Position numbers and translations under genes: made by a program. From Didymella arachidicola (taxonomy: Eukaryota; Ascomycota; Dothideomycetes; Pleosporales; Didymellaceae), in contig CM049994.1 of assembly GCA_016630955.3 (NCBI GenBank), positions 1,178,001 to 1,242,000 of the forward strand: a DNA stretch of 64,000 nt. Direction: 5' to 3'. The notes beneath the pieces were generated by a model. The model saw nothing but the letters and a program-made list of their open reading frames with translations, did no database searches and was not told where the DNA came from. This document shows, piece after piece, positions 11,319 through 21,584 of the stretch (positions within the stretch are counted from its first letter, which is position 1; each line of letters starts with the position of its first letter).

Positions 11319-13037
11319 TCAGATCGACCTCTTGCGCATAAGATCAGGGTCTGAACGATAAACCCCGACATCCTTCCTACTTGTGTCCTCCATCTCGTAG
11401 GAGATAGGAGCAGCCCAAATCTCGAAGCGGGCATTCTCGCCGTTGAGAGCGCCCATTTCGTGTGGCTTCGGTGGTACCCACATCTCTGATCGAGAGTTGG
11501 GAGCACCGTCGACTTCAGTTCTCGCCTGGTGAGGTAATTCGGCAGGTCTTTGCTTACCATCCTTATGAGATACCTGCTTTCCCTGCTTATGTTTGCATCG
11601 CCAGATCCACCGACCACCTGTGATTGCTGCTAGGAGGAGAAGGACTCCCAGAACGATGCCGGCAATAGATCCAGATGGCATCTTCGACGAGTCATGCTGG
11701 CTATTCGTAGCATCGGTCAGATTGTTATTGGGCTTTATTGTAATGATCTCTGGTTCTGGCATTGGATCGCTGAAGACAGCCTGGCTGAGTTCAAGCTGAC
11801 CACGTTCCCAGTCGACGACCAAGTAGGCCTCCTGCAAGAAGACTCTTCCTAACGCATAGCCAGCCTTTTTTGTGGTTTTCCGCAATGGAAAATATCTTGT
11901 GGTCGTGTTGAAAATAGGGTACGATGCGTTGAGATCAAAAGCTTTGTAGGGTATGTTGACCGTGATGGCAGGATCTGCGTGTATGTCGCGTCCTATCCTG
12001 AATTCCAAAGACCCATTCAACGACTGGAGAGCATTATGTGCATCATCAGTCAGGGTGTACCGCTCGGTATCGTTATGATAGGTGAGATTGAGGACGGACG
12101 CAATTTGATCGCAGACGTTGTGTGGTAGCCACAGTTCAGGGACAGCAGTATCGAGAACGGCGAAGACGCCAGGATTGAGTATTGTGATCGAACCGCCGCG
12201 TAGCTTTGCGGTGATGCTTTGCACACCCACGATTACATCGGTCGCTAAAGGGATAGTGACCGTGTCGTTCGATCTTCGGGACTTATCGTACCCTCCAAGT
12301 ACCAGGCTTCCAGCCGTCTTGTTATGACCTGGTGTTTGTAAGCCCACCGAACGAGCACGGATGGACACACTCACGGTATGCAGCACCTGCCTGGTAGCCA
12401 TACGACAGACTCGGTATTTGGCCCTTGTGTTTCAGAGCCTGGAAGAACGACACTGGACGGTTCGCGTCGTTGATATTCATATCGAGTTGCGAAAGACCAA
12501 GTCGCCCCAACCAAATTCGGGAAAGCCCCATCTCGCTTGGTGTTGAGTAAGCTCCGACAGCTTGGTTTTTGAGTGTGAGGTTATCGTTCGCGTTGCCAAC
12601 AAACGATATGCCGGCGCTATCGTACCCATACAGACTGGTACCATCAAGCTCGAACTGGGTCCCTGTTTTGAGATTATACTGGCCTATCTCCTTCCATGTA
12701 GACGATTTGTTTGGCTGGAAGCCATAGCTCGTACTAGTAGTGCTGCTGGAGTTGGATGTGAGAACCTCTGCACCACGGGATGCGCCGCAATCAGCAAGAG
12801 GTATGCTGTCACAGTCACTGGCTCGTGGGATGTAAATTGTCTGACTGTTCAGAGATGGCAACACTTGGAAATGTTGTGGTGGTGTGCCTGCATGCACGTA
12901 GAAGCTAGGGACCTCAGCAACACTCACACCCTGATTTGGTGCCAAACGTCTTACGTAGACCATTGCCCATCGTTTCCAAGCCAACCCCCCGAGTTCTGCA
13001 CAATGAGAGGCCTGATAGAGTCTGTTGCATCACTCAT
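11319..13037 (-). CDS. Membrane-anchored aspartic-peptidase-like protein (A1 fold, catalytically degenerate)
   Basis: Three exons on the minus strand (13037-12955, 12904-12375, 12328-11319) encode 540 residues. The pepsin-like fold is shown by GNDGQWSTF, VHAGTPPQHFQV, SLYGYDSAG, GSLVLGGYDKSR and a second-lobe VLDTAVPELWLP. The first active-site motif, normally D-[ST]-G after GTPPQ, reads VLPSLNSQTIY around residues 42-51, so the first catalytic Asp is gone; Asp264 in the second lobe remains. A single membrane helix lies near residues 425-447 (SIAGIVLGVLLLLAAITGG), followed by a 92-residue basic tail. Such proteins form a widespread ascomycete family, probably surface proteins without proteolysis. 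No signal peptide is visible from the ATG at 13037, so a 5' exon may be missing. Confidence 0.82.
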
Positions 13038-15886
13038 ACTTTCGTACTCTCGTGAGCGAATTGATTGAAGCTGTTAGGATTGCGAGGACATCTTCTACCT
13101 CCACATCCCCTTCTTTTCCAGTGTGTCGATGTCAACGCGTGGTAGATGGCTATTTAGCTCCCAAAAAATCGATATCAAGATTGACGAGGTAAGATTGAAG
13201 GCTCAAAGCCATCTAAGATTGAAGACTCCAAGGCTATGATTATACGGTCAGAGCCGCAGCATGTGCTACATGCAGTCATCGGGCGCGCCGTATGGTATGT
13301 CAGCAATGGGCTGTATTTACCTCTGGTCTCAAGCAACCGGAGCAGCCACATTTCTGGCATAATCTGGCGAATCCGAACGTTGGCCGTGCATCCACCTTGC
13401 GTTCTCAATATCGAACTGGCCGGCTGCCACCAATCAGAAGGCGCCGTAGGATTCATGGAAATCAGCCTTCTCGAGCAATGCATACCAACCGGGATATGTC
13501 TTGGGGTTATATCAAGGCCAAGGACGTATGCCAAATGATTTTAGGGGCTTGGAATCTGCTCAGGGGCTATCATTAGTGCTTCATAGTCACGTTTGCTTAC
13601 TCTCTCTTGACAGCCGCAGATGACGTATGTCTCGTGTGCCTCACACCTGCTGCACGTTCTTGGCCGCTTACTCTGTTTCCGTATTGGTTTTGTGAAAACT
13701 GCGAGCGCTGCCGTGGATCCTTCTGTGCCAACTTCAGTGTCAAGCTGCGCAGGATAGATGTCCGCGGCGAGAGTGGTAGCAAGCAGAACGCTTGCATTTT
13801 TGGCTACTCACCATCCTTTGTCTAGACACAAAAGAAAGCTATTATTTCTCGGGTTCGAGAGTACGCCTTTGCTTATGATCGCTCTGTGGTAGCAGTCTGG
13901 CGATGCCGACAGCCATGGCTGAGTATTGCTGACGGTGACGCGAGGCGCATCCCTTACTGAACGCTATAGAGCGTGGCTTTCCAATAACACGCACGGCTCC
14001 CGTATTGGGCCTTCTGGTGTTCTTGGGATGCAAGATTCAGAAGCAGACCCAATGATGGATGATGTGGGAGCGAAGGTCGAGATTCGATGAAGGGAGTGAC
14101 GTCAACGCGATTTGTTGACAAGTGAGCCACCTTCCTCGAACACAATCAATCACGCTTCACATTTTCCTTCTTCCGTCGAACTTGCATGGCGATGCAGTGA
14201 TCGAGCCTAGCACATAGGCCCATCCTCATTGACTGCATACCCCAACCTCGACACTGTCCCTCAACGATCAATCAGAGCAGCCTCAGAATCAAAAGCATGT
14301 CACCGCTTATGTGGTTTCTGGCTCCTTCTGCTCTATCAAAAAAGCCAGAATCTTCTTGCATGTCTGCATCCTCTAGCAGCATGTCATCTACAACTTGCTC
14401 TTGCGTCTCTCACACAGTATATAATCATCGCCCCTCTGAACCTGAGCTTACCTCTTTCATCTCCATTCTTCCAAGACTCAAAAGTATGGGCTAATATTCC
14501 ATGGGTGTGCTTTCTCTTCTGTCGAAAGCACAGCGAAAGGCAGGCATGTTCGCGTATCTTCTTTTTTCAAAGACCACAAGTACAGCTCGATGTTTTCGCC
14601 TGCTTCTTCATCACCGGAACCGAGGTTCGATGTTTGCTCGAACAGCGTTCATAATAGCCCGGCTCTCGACTTGTATGCTCGTCTAGCAAGGCGCTCGCGA
14701 GCATGTGAAAAAAGACGGCCTTGCGATGAGACATATCAACTTCAACTGCTGGCCCGGAAATCTAAACGAAATCTCTCTCCTCTTCTGCTCCGCCAAACCT
14801 CTCGTAGGAGCACTCATGTTTGCGCCTCTGCGAGACCCTGTCTTTATCGACAGTTCCCATGTAGACTCGATTGTACAATATCCTTCTTCTGAACCTGAGA
14901 CTGACTTTATCACCGCCGCGACAATCCAGGCCACGTAATCATTCTCTGCGTCTTATATATCTGCCTGCTTCCTATCGTTCAAAATTTCTCTGGGAAGTGA
15001 TGGATGTTTAACTGCGCTCTTCTACTCAATACACTTATCTAGACAAGACATGTATCTGCAAGCTTTCTACCACCTCAGCCTAAAACACTTTCCAAGCTAC
15101 TCCACACCTGTTCAACTTCTTCAGCTGCTCCAACTCCGCAAAACGAAGCCTGCAAGATGCGCCACGATCTACTCCTCCTTTCGTCCGACAAACCCATCGA
15201 GTCAACAATGCATGCTGAGATCCTTTCATTCTCTGTCAAGGCACACCCGCATCGCCATGTACAAAACCTGCAGGCGGGACTCGGTCCCGCAACCCACTGC
15301 TTCTTCTATCTGCAATACCAAATAGATCCTCGGAACACTGAATGTTGTGCCCTTCTTCTCGTTCCAGATCGAGCGTCCTCGAGCTGCAAGCGTGCCTGCG
15401 GTCCGATGTCTGGAGGTCAACGCGATGCATATTACGCGCTTGCTTCCTAGCTTTTGATTTATGGCTGAGTTTGGAGAGGAGTGTACTTAGAGCCAAATGC
15501 CCTTGGAGCCAAATGCGTGGCATTCTATGTAGTATTCAGGCTTTCGCAAAGCATCAGCCGTGGGCTGACCTACAGTGGACTTCTTTCCGCATCGCGCAGG
15601 GCCGGTGACCAAACCCACCGACAATGACGCCGATGCTGAAAACGAAGATGAGTGATCTGTCCATGTTTCAAAACATCAGGCGCGGAATCCCAAGCGCTCG
15701 GCGCGCTGGGCATTAGTAAACAAAGCGACAAGCACCACGGCGCTTCTCAAAACGCAAAGGCCCGCAACAACCCCAATCAAACCGCGCAAGAACACACTTT
15801 GAAACTGTCGAATTCCTTCTATAAACGGGTATCTTAGAAGCGAAAAAAAAAAAAAAAAAAAAAAGAGGAAGCGCCCCACGCAGCGC
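13038..15886. other. Gene-poor block of 2.8 kb
   Basis: No gene with recognisable family features was found on either strand. Open frames such as 13236-13538, 14229-14654 and 15157-15450 (+) are short, overlap each other in different frames and have no domain or membrane signature. The block contains the promoter of the aspartic-peptidase-like gene and ends at an A-tract. A small multi-exon or lineage-specific gene cannot be excluded. Confidence 0.4.
15843..15864. repeat. A(22) homopolymer
   Basis: Twenty-two consecutive A on the plus strand, 23 bases past the stop codon of the GH128 gene when read on that gene's strand, where it is a T-tract in the 3' UTR region. Such tracts vary in length and are prone to sequencing error. 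Confidence 0.95.
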
Positions 15887-16764
15887 TTACGAAGAAAAAG
15901 CAGTGCCGACATCGTTGAGCGCGGTACCAGCCTCGTTCAGCAAAAACTTCAAACCCCCCGCGCCGGTCGTAGGCGCAGCCATGTGCCACGCGTAGCGCTC
16001 GATCCAAGACTGCTGGTCCATCCAGGGCAGAACCTCCTTGAGAAACGCAGGCGCATTGCCCTCCGTGACGCCGAATTCGGTGACCCAGACGGGCTTGTTG
16101 AAAGTCTGGTGGAATTTGGTGAGGTAGGATTTGAAGTCTTCAGCCTTGTCCCAGGCGTAGTAGTGGGCGACGACGAAGTCGATTTTGCAGTCGGAGCACT
16201 GGGTCATGAAGGATTTGAGCCAGTTGATGCCTGTTGCTGCGCCGTCGCCGTTGGTTACGGCGGGGGAGCCGATGCGGAGGGTGCTGGAGAGGGGCTGGAT
16301 GTATTGCTTGTGTGCTGTTACGGCGTCCGATACGGACATGCAGGTGCCGCCGCCGCTGTGTGTTGTTAGCAAGGTACTTCAAGGGCGGTGGGTGGGATGG
16401 TTTAGTCGTACCCGCACTGGTCAGGCTCGTTGAAAGAGAGCACGTTCTTGACGCTGTAGCTCTTCTGCGCGTTGGCGATATTGGCGGTCCAGCCGGCAGT
16501 GCACCAGTCCTGGTTCGAGTGCAGGAGGGGCACGTATTCGAGGCCTGAGACGGGGGTGCCGTCGATGACAGCCTCCCAGTCATACATCCACGTGATCTGG
16601 TCGTAGTTCTTGAATAAGTGTGTGTAGGTCGAGCCGGCGACGCCGTTGTTCTCCTTGGGGAAGGCAATACCACGCTTGCCAGCGGAGGCACGCTTGGTAG
16701 GGGCCGCCTCAGTGAGGGCGGCGAGGGCAGCAAGGCCCATGAAGAGAGTGGACTTGATAGACAT
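15887..16764 (-). CDS. Secreted GH128 beta-1,3-glucanase (Asl1-like)
   Basis: Two exons (16764-16412, 16355-15887) encode 273 residues. The ATG at 16764 opens a signal peptide (MSIKSTLFMGLAALAAL, then TEAAPTKR with a likely KR processing site). The rest is the Asl1-type glycosyl hydrolase catalytic domain of family GH128: KRGIAFP at the first strand, ITWMYDWE, FNEPDQCG with the general acid Glu113, FVVAHYYAW, and VWVTEFG with the nucleophile Glu near residue 211. The enzyme should cut beta-1,3-glucan in the wall or medium. There is no GPI signal or carbohydrate-binding module, so it is a free single-domain form. The CGGGGTC junction across the 56-nt intron fits both frame and family. Confidence 0.92.
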
Positions 16765-18037
16765 TTTTGGTTGTTTGTTTGGAAGGAATGGCTGGTGCTG
16801 AAAAGAGTGAAGCACCGGGAGCTTGAAGGAATGAGTGGAGTGACAAAAGAGTGTCTTGCTGTAATTCGAACCCAACTTTGGAGTACCTACATTGCTTCTA
16901 TATACTTGTCATGAATCGGAGATGAAAGCTCGGCCCGCAGGTCCAGCTCCTGCACGTTGTCCGCGCGGTGTTGGCGTGGATTGGCGTAAGCCATCGGCGG
17001 CTTGTCTCGTGTTTCAAAGACAAACGTGCAAAGTCCGGCTATGCATGCCACTCAACTGCAGTTTTTGAGCGGTCTTCGAGTGTCGACGCAGTCATGTCTG
17101 CATGCAGTAGCATGAGGGATTTTTCTAGTTCTTGAGCTGGGATTCGCTGGTTTTTTTCTTTGTATGCAGGAACCACGACTAGTATCCAGGAACCAGCGGG
17201 CTTTCAGGAACAGCCTTCCAAGCGCATGTCCATTATCGCACTGCGCACTTCACACACGTCAGTCCGGTCATGCGAGCTGTCAGTGCAAGACACAGCACCT
17301 CCAGCTGTGCAACAGCGCATTGAGCGCCATGTCGTCCTGTGCAGCGCGCATGCAGAATTCGAACCGACTTGTGGAGTGGACCGCGGTGGTGTGTGGGGCA
17401 GTCAGTCAGCCCAGGCGCGCGGAACTCATGGAGATCCACCGGCAGTATGGTGGGCGGCAGCTAGGGACAGGTACGCGGGCTGGAACGTCGCTAGCTCTCG
17501 GTTTCGCGGCCAGGAACCGAACGGCTGTTGGCTGCCTTCACAGGCGTCGTCACCTCCTGTAATTTGCACATGCGGGCCAAGGAAGACAAGATTCAACATG
17601 CCGACGTGTCTCTGATTTTCTCTGCTTTGGCGTCTGCAGGTTTTGCCGACTGTGATTTGAGCGGCATGCCTAAATCGGTGAGAGGACGGCAATCCGTGGA
17701 GACGAGTCCGTGGAGACGACCGAGAAAGCGCATTGTCTTGCCGTGTCTCTGCTGTAACTTCTGTCAGCGCGACAGTCAGTAGGACCGTGTCATGATGCTT
17801 CCGGTCAAGCCGGACCGATGTCAGGAGGGGCACACCTCGTCGGTTGCCACGTTGCGAACATTGCTTGGGGCGAGCAAGAAGGCACACGTCACCCCAAGTT
17901 CCCCATGCTCGAGATCCTTCTCGTGTTGAAGCCTAAGAATTTATTCTATACGACATCAGGGGTATACAACGACCAACTCCTCTATATGAATGCGAGTGAT
18001 CCTCGATGTCACGATAGACCTAATGAGAAAATCATGT
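16765..18037. other. Intergenic between two minus-strand genes
   Basis: 1.27 kb with the promoter of the GH128 gene at its left end and the 3' flank of Vta1 at its right. A TATATA-like stretch at about 16898-16905 lies some 135 bp upstream of the GH128 start. Open frames at 17160-17887 on both strands look like chance frames. Confidence 0.4.
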
Positions 18038-19430
18038 TCAGTGTGCGCCCAACGCTTGCAGTGCGATCCGCAATTCTTTGACCGCAGTCGTGCTGTCGTC
18101 AAAATTCAGCGCCGAGATGGCCCACTTGGCATGTTTTGTCGCCTGCCTAATCGATTCCTCGTCGTCTCTGAAAGGGCCCTGCGATGACGACGTTGCTGGT
18201 GGCGGCGGTGCCGCTGGCTGAGCATAGGGGTTTTCGCGTGGCGCTGAGTACTGCTGAGAGGGGACGGTTGTCTGAGGCATGTGGTATGGCTGCCGAGGGG
18301 GCTGAGGGGCGGGCACTGGGAAGTGTTGTGGTTGCTGTGGTTGCTGCGGTGGGGATGCATACGGATTGAGTGGAGAAGCCGGTGGTGGCTGCGCGACTGG
18401 TGGAGGCGACGAGGGGTTCTGATAGAAGCTGGACGGATCAGGTGCTCCAGTTGCCTGTGGTGTCGCACCTGCTGCGCCACCTGGACTGCCCAGGGATGCC
18501 ATCAAGGGATCGTCTTCGGTCGAGGGTGCTGTGGGCAGGCTAGGGGCGGTGTTGTCTGAGGTGAAGGTTGGCGGTGCGTCCGTCCTTGGAAAGTAGCCGC
18601 CGCCTACAGACACGACCGACCCCTGGCGAGATGCTCCTGGCTGAGAGATGGGAGAGACGTCGTCATGTGCGTTTGAGGCGTAGCCAGTAGGGACGGCAGG
18701 TAGGTTGGGCGCAGGCGACACCTTGGGTGCTGAGAAGCTCGGTGAGGGTTGTGCGTCAGTGTTGGACGCCGTCTCGACGTATGGCTGGTTCGTTGCTGTC
18801 GTCTGGTTGATGCGCTGCACCTCAGGGTCGGCCGGGTCGAGCAGCGGCGGCGTTGGTGGCTGCTCGTCCTGCGCTTGCACGGGGTTGCCAGCATTTGGGT
18901 CCTCGCCGGCCTTGATGGCCTTGAGGATGCGCAGAGCGTGGTACTTGGCGAACTTGGTCTTCGAGGCGGTCTCGGGGTCGTCCTGCTTCCAGGTGCTGAG
19001 AAGGTCGAGGAAGGTCGAGGCCGCCATGAGCGTGTCGGCCGTGGTCGCCGTGACCTTGTTCTCCGTCATGTCCCGCTCGCCCTTCGCAAACGTCTGCAGC
19101 GCGAACTGTTCGCAGTATGCGCTCGCAGCCACGTCGTCCAGCAGCGCGTCGTCGCCCGGCATGTCTGCCTTGGCCTGCTCCAGCTTCTCCATCAGGTCGG
19201 TTGTGTAGACGGTGCATTCTGCGTCGGCCGAGTGCAGCCCGGCGGCGATGATCTTGTTGACAATGTGGAAGCGCACTGCAGGCACTCAGTATACAGGCCC
19301 TTCACACGTGAGGATGGAGGTACTCACGCCAGTACGTGATGATGGGCTTGAAGCGCTCGAGCTGCGCTGCACGTTTCGCAAACGGCGCGAGCTGCAGCGG
19401 CTTGAGCTTTGCGGGGATCGCGTCAGCCAT
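18038..19430 (-). CDS. VTA1: Vta1/LIP5, cofactor of the Vps4 ATPase
   Basis: Two exons (19430-19328, 19275-18038) encode 446 residues. The N-terminus (MADAIPAKLKPLQLAPFAK, FKPIITYWLRFHIVNK, about residues 1-160) is the tandem MIT-like helical domain that binds ESCRT-III tails. The middle 230 residues are Pro/Ser/Gln-rich and disordered. The last 40 residues (HAKWAISALNFDD, then TAVKELRIALQAL) are the VSL-type domain that binds and activates Vps4. The protein acts on endosomes in multivesicular-body sorting. The first exon is essential for the MIT domain and joins through a phase-1 intron of 52 nt. It is divergently arranged with the PDI-like gene. Confidence 0.94.
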
Positions 19431-19693
19431 GTCTGTCTGCAAGTCCTGGGTGTCGTGTGCAGTGATGGAGCTGCTGCAGCTCTACAATGGCAGGCCGCAG
19501 CAGCGCTCTGATGTGGTCATTCGACCAGGGTCCGCCCCGCATTCGAGCTATGGGCAGCTGTTTGAGCTTCACATACAGCCGCCCGGCTTGAGGACAACTT
19601 GCATTTGACCCGGAGTGATGAAGCACCGCATATAAGCACTGGCTGCTGACACTCGTCTCCTTCTCCCACACACAATCGCTCGCCCACGCCACC
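19431..19693. promoter_or_regulatory. Compact divergent promoter, VTA1 / PDI-like gene
   Basis: Only 263 bp lie between the start codons of the Vta1 gene (-) and the PDI-like gene (+), so both transcription units must share this interval. The PDI-like start has a strong context (GCCACCATGG). Confidence 0.6.
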
Positions 19694-21236
19694 ATGGTCC
19701 GCCTCTCCACCTATCTCGCTGCCACGGCCGCGCTGGCGCTCAATGCGCACGCCGAGAGCATGTACAGCAAGAAGTCGGGCGTCCTCAACCTTGCTGGCAC
19801 CGACTACGACAGAGTCATTGCCAAGTCCAACTACACCTCGGTGGGTCAGACACCGCAGCAGGAAGCGGCGGTAGCTTACAAGTGACCAGATCGTCGAATT
19901 CTATGCGCCATGGTGCGGTCACTGCAAGAACCTCAAGCCTGCCTACGAAAAGGCCGCCCAATCCCTCGCTGGAATCGCCAAGGTCGCCGCCGTCAACTGC
20001 GATGAAGAGATGAACAAGCCCTTCTGCGGGCAGATGGGCGTCCAAGGCTTCCCTACTCTCAAGATCGTGCGCCCCGGCAAGAAGGCCGGCAAGCCCACCG
20101 TCGAGGACTACCAGGGCCCGCGTTCTGCAAAGGGTATCGTGGATGCTGTCAAGGACAAGGTGCCGAACATTGTAAAGAGGGTCAACGACAAGAATCTGGA
20201 CGAGTGGCTGCAAGAGAACAAGGACAGCGCAAAGGCCATTCTCTTCAGTGACAAGGGTGTCGTCAGCGCTACGATGAGGGCTCTGGCGATTGATTTCGCT
20301 GGCGTCATCTCCGTAGCTCAGATCAAGAAGTCCGAGAAGACTGCCGTCGAGAAATACGGTGTCACCGAGTTTCCCTCTCTCATCCTTGTCCCAGCTGGCT
20401 CAGAAGAACCCATCAAGCACGAGGGCAAGGTCGAGAAGGAGGCCATGGTCAAGTTCCTCTCCCAGATTGCCCCACCGAATCCCGACTGCCCTGGACCAAA
20501 GGAGAAGAAGCCCAAGACCAAGAAGGACAGCAAGAAGGAGTCCAAATCTTCCAGCAAGTTCGCAAAGGCGTCTGCCTCTCACAAGTCTGCCGATAAATCC
20601 TCGGCCGCTGCCTCTGCTACGGCCGAGACTGTCGAGGAGCCTATTGCCGCGACAGAGTCTCCCGATCCAAACATCAAGACTGAAGACACTCCTGACCCCA
20701 TCGAGCTTCCTGTTGGGGACGTGAAGCCCTCTATGCCTTCGATCCCGAACGCAGACGAGCTCCAGTCTTTGTGTCTCAACGAACAGGCCAAGACTTGCAT
20801 CCTTGCTATCTTGCCTCCGGACGATGCCTCCGATGCTGCCATGTCCGCCATGTCCGTCATCACCACCTTGGGATCAATTCACAAGAAGCATGGAGCCAAG
20901 CTCTTCCCTTTTGTCACCGTCCCGCCATCAAACCCTCTGGCGGATAAGCTCCGCTCTGAGCTGTCCCTTGGAACTGATGACACCCTCCATCTCGTTGCGA
21001 CGCACGGTAAGCGCGCCTGGTACAAGATGTACCCCAGCTCTACCTTTGGTGCGCAAGAAGTCGAGTCTTGGGTTGATGCTATCCGCATGGGCGAGGGCAA
21101 GAAGGAGAAGCTTCCCGAGTCTTTGCTCGCAGCTGGCACTCAAGAGCCTGCTAAGGAGAAGGTGGCTGAGCAGGAGCCTATCCAAATTCAGGTCGAAGAA
21201 TTGCCCGAGGACGTTCCTGAGCACAGCGAGCTATAG
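19694..21236 (+). CDS. ER protein disulfide isomerase-like protein, single CGHC domain
   Basis: Two exons (19694-19840, 19890-21236) encode 497 residues. A signal peptide (residues 1-20, ending NAHA) leads into one thioredoxin domain with the active site WCGHC (Cys58, Cys61), followed by GFPTLKIVRPG with the cis-proline. A second thioredoxin-like b domain without cysteines follows (EFPSLILVPAG), then a Lys/Ser/Ala-rich stretch (about 265-320) and a third poorly conserved domain. The layout resembles fungal Mpd1/P5-type isomerases that make or shuffle disulfides in the ER lumen. The last four residues are HSEL, a plausible variant of the HDEL retrieval signal. The 49-nt intron falls between NYTS and IVEFYAPW. 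Confidence 0.9.
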
Positions 21237-21584
21237 AACTTCAACGTGTGTATTGTAGTAGTTTCTTGCGAATCGAGTACACTGGGTAACATGTGCATCC
21301 CAGAACAGTTGATCCTCCGAAATCAGTGAAGCTTATCTTCCCATAAACCGAGGCTCTTCCCAGATTGTTTGGAGGACTAAGGAGAGGGATAGTCCTGTCA
21401 TTATTGTAGAGCAAAGCCCCAATGAAACTTGCCTGCGTAAACACTGCCAAGCTTTCCGCGCACGTGCGTGCATCACCAACCACCCACGACCATCAACACC
21501 TACAACCAACAAATAAGAATCTCATCACAATGTTCATACAGTGACAAGATCGCTCAGAAGGCTTTCTACATACCGCCCCCAAAA
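21237..21584. other. Promoter region of VPS33
   Basis: 348 bp between co-directional genes; no further feature seen. Confidence 0.5.

Noticed and set aside
13607..13825. Cys-rich frame with CLVC and CENCERC groups resembling a zinc ribbon
   Set aside because: It begins at a TTG, has no ATG, no supported splice partner and no recognisable family, so the spacing looks accidental.
16618..16914. Plus-strand frame opposite the signal-peptide exon of GH128
   Set aside because: Antisense shadow of a confident gene.
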